Part shown: one piece after another, positions 57,891 through 64,000 of the stretch
How positions within the stretch are numbered: position 1 is the first letter of the stretch
How the letters are laid out: each line of letters starts with the position of its first letter
Assembly: GCA_008638375.1 (NCBI GenBank)
Contig: CM018031.1
Coordinates: 5,356,062-5,420,061, forward strand
DNA from: Nyssa sinensis
Lineage: Eukaryota > Streptophyta > Magnoliopsida > Cornales > Nyssaceae
Reading direction: 5' to 3'
Length of the DNA: 64,000 bases
Position numbers and translations under genes: made by a program
Notes under the pieces: model-generated
Seen by the model: the letters and a program-made list of their open reading frames with translations, nothing else
Told to the model about the DNA's origin: nothing
Databases searched by the model: none

Positions 57891-60474
57891 TCAAGACATA
57901 ACAGCGATGTCCACATTCCCCTGTCCATTGATCTTGGGGGACACTGACTCATTTGTCTCTCTCATTTGTTTGGGCTCATCTTTGAACTTGCAAACAGCAG
58001 TACCATTCTGAACGCTTGTTCTATCCTTCCTGTTGATGGTAGCAGTGATGGTGGAGGTGTCATTGAAATTACCAACACTGTGACGAGTTCCTCGACAAGC
58101 TCCTGTCCTCTTCTCTCCCTGAGACAAACCAACTGCATCACTGCAGCTCTTCCTTCTACCCAATTTTGGTGATTTTGCACGAGTCGGTGGTGGCTGGAAT
58201 CAAGATTAAGCAATATATTTATAAAATTTAACCTTTTAACTAGTGGTGGATCCAGAAACTTTAGCTCTTTTTTTTTTTTTTTGGGGGGGCGTAAAGCAAG
58301 TATTAAAATTTAGAGGGTTGATATGAATATATAAAAAAATTTGCCAGGCCAAGTCCTATTTTATAAAAATAATCTAACAAAATTAGTGGTAAAAAATACA
58401 ATATCAAAATTTTTGGGGGGCCATGTACCCCCCTAGATCCGCCAATGCTTTTAACTGTAAATTACAAGTATATGGATCATAGACAAATTAATTATGTTGT
58501 TACTTATTTTTAAAAAAAAAAAAAGTTACGGCCGGCTCTGCTTTTTTCCCTTTACTAATGTCAATGTTACTTTGCACATCAAATAACATCTCAAAAAGCT
58601 GTACTCCTATACAACAACATGAAAACCAAGATAAAATTTGTGCATTACCTTTTTAAGTTCAACCTTGGGAGGTGGTCCCTCATTGTAGAAGCTTGGCATC
58701 GGGTTCGCCTTAAACATCAAACTTTTTCTCAGTTGCTTGATAGATGCCTCTTTCTCTTCCTAAAATTTGAAGATTGACGAAGGAACAAAGGCAAAGAGTA
58801 TATATTTAAATTATCTTCCTTAGACGAGCAAACATTAAGGGACAAAGGTGCGGAAGAGCAACACAGAACAGATGTCATATCTTAAGGAATTCAAATTAGA
58901 GAAAGGGATGGCATTAAATTAAACGATAATCGAGAAAGCTCCATAATTGCATACCTTAGTCCTTGTTTCCCATTGGGTTTTCTCAGCCTCCAGTGCTTGG
59001 TGTTTCTCCTCTAATTTTGAATAAAACTAAAAGATGGCAGCAAAATGAAGATAACAATGGGGCACAATTTTGCATTCTAAATTTGATATTAAACACATTG
59101 CTTGTTCGGTACGGCATAAAACAAATATCGCATGCAAAAGATTAACAAAGCACTACCTCCCTACGTTTCTCTGCACGTGCATTGCATCTAAATACTGGAG
59201 CTGATGCAACAGTTATCTTGGTCTTAGTAGTCTTGGCTGATGCTGCAGTACTTTGCATAGTTAAGGGATTTTGCAAAACAGAGACATAGAGACAGATAGA
59301 ACACAAAAGAAAAAGAAAACAAAAAGCATATAGAAATGAGTTAAGCATAGGCCGCTAGGTAGTAATAAAAGGATACGAGGATGTGACAGAACAAGAATCT
59401 TCTTCATCAGGATGCTTCTTATTATCAGGTTGCAATGGCTTCCTTGATACCAAAGGTGAGACTAGCTGCAGGTGATGGGAAAGTTTCAGGATCAGCAACA
59501 AACAGGCAACTCATCCTAGAATACATTAATGATTGGGCAGTAATTTCCATAAAATAATTCCAGCTTAATGAATTTTTTTCTTAACTATATTCCACATTTT
59601 GCAGGAAGGGGTGAGGCAAAGGGGAGGGAAGAGAGCTGATATGGGTGCGATCTATTCCACCATGTCAGCTTTTACAAGCTTGTTCATATTAGCAAATATG
59701 AGCTTGTAGTTGAAAGAGTAAGGAAGCGTGGAAGCCATCAACTAAAACAAGTTCTCCAATTGTACTACCTTAAAGTGTCGATAAGATTTTTTTTTTTTGG
59801 GGGGAGGAAGAGAGAGAAAGAGATTATGGTCGGCAATAGGCATTGCAAAATTGAAAGTACCAAGACAGATGCAAAAGAAGTGAGACAGCAGCAAAAATAT
59901 AAAATCTAGACTTTAGTACAATTACCTGACTCTGTTTTGTAGTAATTGGGTATTTCACACTGTTTGTGGATGATTTATTCACAGCAGTAACTACATCATG
60001 TTCTGTCCCAATAGGACGAGTTCCACATGAAGCACGTTTTTCAGTTGCCAGAGCAAATGGCTGTGGAATAGTGTAATTTGCTCGAATGCTTCCATTCCCA
60101 GGTTTGGATGCAGGTTTCACAGCACATCTTGACTTCTTGTTATCATCTTTTGTTTCTTGGACTCCAGATTTCATCTCCTCCTCAGGCAAGCCATCTTCGC
60201 AATTCGAGCTCAGTACATTTTCCTCCTTACATTTTTCAACTTGACAGAATTCAGAAATCTCAACTGAGTTTTCAGTAGTGCATTCCTTCACTTCATACTC
60301 TTTTACCTCAGTGTTCTCTTCCAACACTTGGGGTTCTGGATCCCCATCAATATGCTCCACAGCGTCTTTATGACTGGGAGTAGTTTCCTGGCTTGAATCA
60401 TGGGAGACACTATTTGAATAAATTATGACATCTGGCGTCTTGTCCATACAAATATCAGTAACTTCCATTCCCAT
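57891..60474 (-). CDS. WDL3: WVD2-like (WDL) protein with TPX2 domain, microtubule-associated
   Basis: WVD2-like proteins bind and bundle cortical microtubules and shape cell elongation. Six exons on the minus strand: 59926-60474, 59377-59465, 59157-59250, 58955-59026, 58649-58759 and 57891-58193. All are in phase, giving 1,218 bases and 405 residues. The N-terminus [15 protein letters not shown] is typical of the family, as is the later [16 protein letters not shown]. The TPX2 core lies at about 235-305: [59 protein letters not shown] and [17 protein letters not shown]. The C-terminal part ([17 protein letters not shown]) is basic and low in structure. The ATG lies four bases after an acceptor (ttctttgcag), so the leader is split by an intron further right. 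The name WDL3 is chosen because the neighbouring START gene mirrors the Arabidopsis pair At3g23080/At3g23090; WDL4 is possible. Confidence 0.87.
58240..58452. mobile_element. Small MITE-like element, copy 2, in WDL intron 5
   Basis: Imperfect inverted ends are 'agtggtggatccagaa' and 'ctagatccgccaatgc'. Inside are a T-run joined to a G-run, 'aatttagagggttgatatga' and 'ggggggccatgtaccccc'. It is the same family as 31.46 kb and about 210 bases long. Confidence 0.6.
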
Positions 60475-61500
60475 TGCACTGCAAAGAAAAAACATGGGTA
60501 TTCCATCACCACATGGAAATCATTTTAGTATCACTAAGACACTTCTTCATCACAGATCATCTTTATATCAAACATCCAATCATTCAATTCTACTTTGTCT
60601 ATCACTGTAATTTCCAGCAAACTTATCTTTCTATTATTATGTTTTTTTTTATGTTTAAATAGCAAGAAATTGTGTATTCACTAGACAGCTTTTACATCTT
60701 GAGTAATTTCAACAACAGATCAACATAAAATGCAGATCATTTGGATGCACCACTGAGGAAATTAAATATAGTAGTTCCTCCATATAAACATATATCAAGG
60801 CACATAGAAATTGTTTATTACAGAAATTAAGCAAAAAATAAAAGATGTACTACAGCTCATTATAGTCATAGTTGATGAACTAACAGAGAAGTTAATTCTC
60901 CAAGATAGCATCTCTTCATGAGAGTTCAAATCTTTCCCCCATTCCTCCATTCTTAACAATATACTAAAGGCAGCTAACTATTCAGACCAACACCTTCACA
61001 ACAGAGTCCTATTTTGTAAAGAAAAAAATGTAAAATAAAAGAAACTGGAGGACATGTCAGTCTATATGATCAGACTACTGTAAACTAATGAACCGAGTTA
61101 AACTACAACTAGCTGAGAGAAAAGAAAAGCATAATAAAAATGAATTTCTGTAAAGAGAAAAAGGCAAAAGTAAGAAAACAGATGCATAAGAAAATAAATA
61201 AAGGAAGAGAAGAAAAGAAAGCATAATATAAAAGTTCCCAGCAATGCTTGTTTTGTGTTTATATATTGTGAAAGCAAAGCAAGAACAACACAGAACACTA
61301 ATTAATTACAATTTTATTGATATGACTTCCATTACACTGTGCACAAGGTGAATGTAGAGTGCTTGAGTTTAGTTTATAATATCGAATTTGCAGCCACATT
61401 TAGATACAACACCAAGGCACATGGATCAAAAAGGAGGGTGAAATGCAGTGCTGCTTAGATAAGTTGCGAAGTGCACATTCAACTAAATGTGGTAGATGGA
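60475..61500. other. WDL 5' flank / leader intron
   Basis: There is no coding sequence. The acceptor just before the WDL start implies a non-coding exon to the right, which I could not locate. Confidence 0.45.
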
Positions 61501-61504
61501 AGTG

Positions 61505-61860
61505 TTTGCTGGGGTCACAACTCATCCTGATGTCCCAATAACCTGAAGAAAGGTCTAACCACATGGCCCAAAATACTTAAATCCAAGTTACTAGTAGCAA
61601 GACTTGAAGTCTCTTATATGTCAATCAAACACTTCTCACGAATTTCACCTAACCGATGTGGAATATCACATTCACCCCTCCCCTGACAAGATCAAATGTC
61701 CTCGTGTGGTCAATCCAAATCTCTCGCAGCTGCCTACTAAGTGGACACTCTAAGGGCCTCTACCTTCCCCACAAGATCACATGTTCTCATGTGGTCAATC
61801 CAAATCTCTCTCAACTGCCCAAGAAGTGGACACTCTAGAACCCTATACCTTCTGGTAATA
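61505..61860 (-). mobile_element. TRIM-like LTR with duplicated interior
   Basis: It is related to the 4.0-4.4 kb element. On the minus strand 'tgtgatattccacatcggtt' (about 61,652-61,671) opens an LTR ending near 'ggttattgggacatcagg' (about 61,528). To its right lie two copies of about 80 bases sharing 'gtggtcaatccaaatctctc' (about 61,708 and 61,792). No second full LTR was recognised. Confidence 0.4.
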
Positions 61861-62364
61861 CATAATGCGGACATGGAATTTCTCAAAAAAATAGCACACG
61901 GATACGTGGAAGACGTTGAATATATTTTTTATATGACCAATGACCATATAATAATAATCTAATATTATTTTCAATCAAAATTGACATAAAAATACACAAA
62001 TCACGGCAATATTATTAATATATCAAATTGACAAAACCATTAAATAAAAATTCAATAAATTTTTCATTTAATCGTCAACATTCGTGATCCAAGTTCCAAA
62101 GCAAATTTTTTAACTACGATATATATATATATATACAATAATATATAAAAAAAAATAAAAAAAAAAAAAAAAAAAAGCAGAGAAGATGAGGAGAAAAAGG
62201 AGAGAGAAATCCAAAAAAATAAAAAAATATTCCAAAATGTGTCTGAGACAGAAAATTAGACAATCTTTTTTCACGTGATCAAGTGTGTCCAACACATGTA
62301 CAAGATGTGTCTGAGCGTGTCTTTGTTCGACATGATACTTGAGACAAAACTAAAGTGTTTGTAG

Positions 62365-62500
62365 TTCATATCTTGTTATCCCAGTAACCTGACCACATAG
62401 CCAAAATATTTAAGCCCAATTATTAGTAGTAAAACTTGTGGCGTCTTATGTGTCAATCAACACTTCTCACCCAATGATGGGGGAAATCACATAATACATG
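62365..62500 (-). mobile_element. TRIM-like LTR fragment
   Basis: 'cccagtaacctgaccacata', 'gccaaaatatttaagccc', 'gtgtcaatcaacacttctca' and 'cccaatgatggggg' match, in order, the LTRs at 4.0 and 61.5 kb. It is a single diverged copy. Confidence 0.4.
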
Positions 62501-62685
62501 ATGTTATGATTCTAAAACAAATGCTATAAAGTAATATCAATTCCTTACTGCTAACAAGAATCAAAGTCATCAAAATAACATGCAGATAAGAACTAAGAAG
62601 TACAAATATCTTTGGTTATAGTATATACCACCAAGCAAATGGCTTGATGAGTCTAGTGTTTTATATCGCAAGAAATGTATATAAC

Positions 62686-63525
62686 TAGGGGTGCACAAAA
62701 TATCCAAGAACTGGAGAACCAACCTAACCCGATTTCAATAATTTCGGGTTGCTTTGGGTTCAAGACGAGTTCAGGTTGGACATTCTATAGAACCGAATAT
62801 AATGGGTTGGTTCGGGTTAAAATTTCGGTTTACCCGAACCAACCCTTGAACCGGATGGATATACGGGCTCAGTCACGGAGCGTAAGTTATAAAGCCTCAA
62901 TCATGGACCGTAAGTTATAAAAGGAGTACGCAAGATACAAGGGCTAATTGTACCTTTGCTGTCCCATCCATCTTCAGCCAAATCAGAGAGCAGGTATGTT
63001 CTCTCTCTCTCTCTCTCTAAGTTACCTTTGAAATCTTGAAAGTAGCACTCTCTCTCTCTCTGAAAAGTTAGATTTAAAACATTAAAAGTAGCACTCTCTC
63101 TCTCTGAAAGTCAAATTTGATTTGAAATTTGCAACCTAGCAAGACCACCATAGCCTTCTAGATACCCTGTATCTTTTAAGTTATTTGCCTTTTTGATGAA
63201 AATAAAGGCAGCCAAGCATTGTACAATACAAGATCTGATGGGATTGTTTGGAATATATAGATTTTGTGATGAGTCAAACTAAGATGAGATTCATGGGGTT
63301 TTTTTTTTTTTGGTTGCTTAATCATACTGTATAGCATTTCAATCCAACCAACCCCCCCCGCCGCAAAAAAAAAAAATAAATAAAAGGGTTCAACCCTACC
63401 CAACCCAAAAATATTCGGATTGAGTCTAGTTGTTCGCAGCTCCGATTTTCTTTTTTTAGAACCATCTAAAGTTGGGTCGGTTCCGTTCTCACTATAACCT
63501 GACCTGACCCACGTGCACCCCTACA
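62686..63525 (+). mobile_element. hAT-like MITE with an internal promoter/exon-like insert
   Basis: The left end TAGGGGTGCACAAA and the right end CACGTGCACCCCTA form inverted repeats (GGGGTGCAC exact). Inner arms rich in 'aacccgaaccaaccc' and 'gggttcaaccctacccaacc' also pair loosely. The centre (62,880-63,010) is different: a TATAAAAGG box (about 62,916-62,924), a leader-like stretch ending AGAGAGCAG|GTATGTTC (a good 5' splice site at about 62,994), then (CT)n runs. This may be a captured gene front. It has no transposase. Confidence 0.5.
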
Positions 63526-64000
63526 AAACCATGCTAACTTTTGGAGTCTCAAAAAAGTTCTTTTATCTTCCCAGTAACCTCAACATCATTCTCTTTGATT
63601 TGATGAAGTTTTCTTCAGAAAGAAAAAGGAATTGTTAATTTAGGATTGTCAAACCTTTTTTCAGGATAATTTATTTGTACATGTGTGATGCAGGCATACA
63701 TTTTATTTGATTATCAGGGACATTGCAGCCATGTCCAACTGGTTTCTCTTCCTCTGAAAACTATACTCGATATTAATACTCAGGGATGAAATTACAGGTG
63801 CACTTTATTTTTTAAAGACACGATTTTTGTACAATATTTTTCTCTAGATATAACTGAGAATGCATATACTAAAATAAGAATATAAGGGTTAAACAACAGT
63901 ACAATGGAAGAAGGGGAAAATTTATTTTTTATTATCTATTTCTTATAAAAGGCAGGCATTGATACTATTGGGAAACATGGAAACATTTTGATTAATTAAT
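63526..64000. other. Right edge of window, nothing recognised
   Basis: AT-rich sequence with no open frame of interest and no repeat relation to the rest of the window that I could see. Confidence 0.4.

Overview
The window looks like nuclear DNA from a eudicot plant, probably one with a repeat-rich genome. The base composition is strongly AT-rich. Genes are split into many exons by GT-AG introns, microsatellites are abundant (AT, GA and GT types), and there are LTR retrotransposons, TRIMs, MITEs, SINE-like pieces and a conserved plant microRNA. Coding exons take up only a small part of the sequence. I assembled genes by hand from splice sites, reading phase and family resemblance. Product names rest on remembered protein families, not on a search.

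Layout. (1) 1-200: the last exon of an unidentified + strand gene. (2) 2.7-3.0 kb: a decayed UGT85-like fragment. (3) 3.4-6.3 kb, minus: cytosolic ribosomal protein S15, with a one-base insertion in exon 2. (4) 8.4-15.3 kb, minus: a nine-exon calmodulin-dependent NAD kinase of the NADKc type. It also carries a one-base insertion (exon 6) and hosts a 1.6 kb non-autonomous LTR element in its last intron. (5) 20.4-26.2 kb, minus: TZP, tandem zinc knuckle plus PLUS3, intact over 3,342 coding bases. (6) 27.2-30.4 kb: a probable solo LTR with Pol III promoter-like boxes. (7) 35.1-36.8 kb: an orphan telo-box promoter followed by a degenerate repeat array. (8) 38.2-46.9 kb, minus: a START/polyketide-cyclase lipid-transfer membrane protein, intact. 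Its introns hold a fold-back MITE and a Harbinger-like element that has captured a piece of a PEP-carboxylase-kinase gene. (9) 50.8-51.4 kb: a TRIM in LTR-internal-LTR-internal-LTR form. (10) 54.8 kb, minus: a MIR166 gene. (11) 57.9-60.5 kb, minus: a WVD2-like/TPX2 microtubule-binding protein, intact. (12) 61.5-63.5 kb: more TRIM-like and MITE sequence.

Relationships. The genes do not form one pathway. Two neighbour pairs match Arabidopsis gene order as I remember it: RPS15 next to NADKc (At1g04270/At1g04280), and the START protein next to WDL3 (At3g23080/At3g23090). That supports the identifications and suggests an ancient eudicot gene order, here stretched by transposons. The three larger genes (TZP, START, WDL) keep frame across about 5.9 kb of coding sequence, while RPS15 and NADKc each break frame once by a single base. 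This could be sequence error or real decay of this copy, and it is the most consequential question to check. The best candidates for something unusual are the PEPC-kinase capture, the repeat array behind the orphan promoter, the three-LTR TRIM and the two frameshifts.
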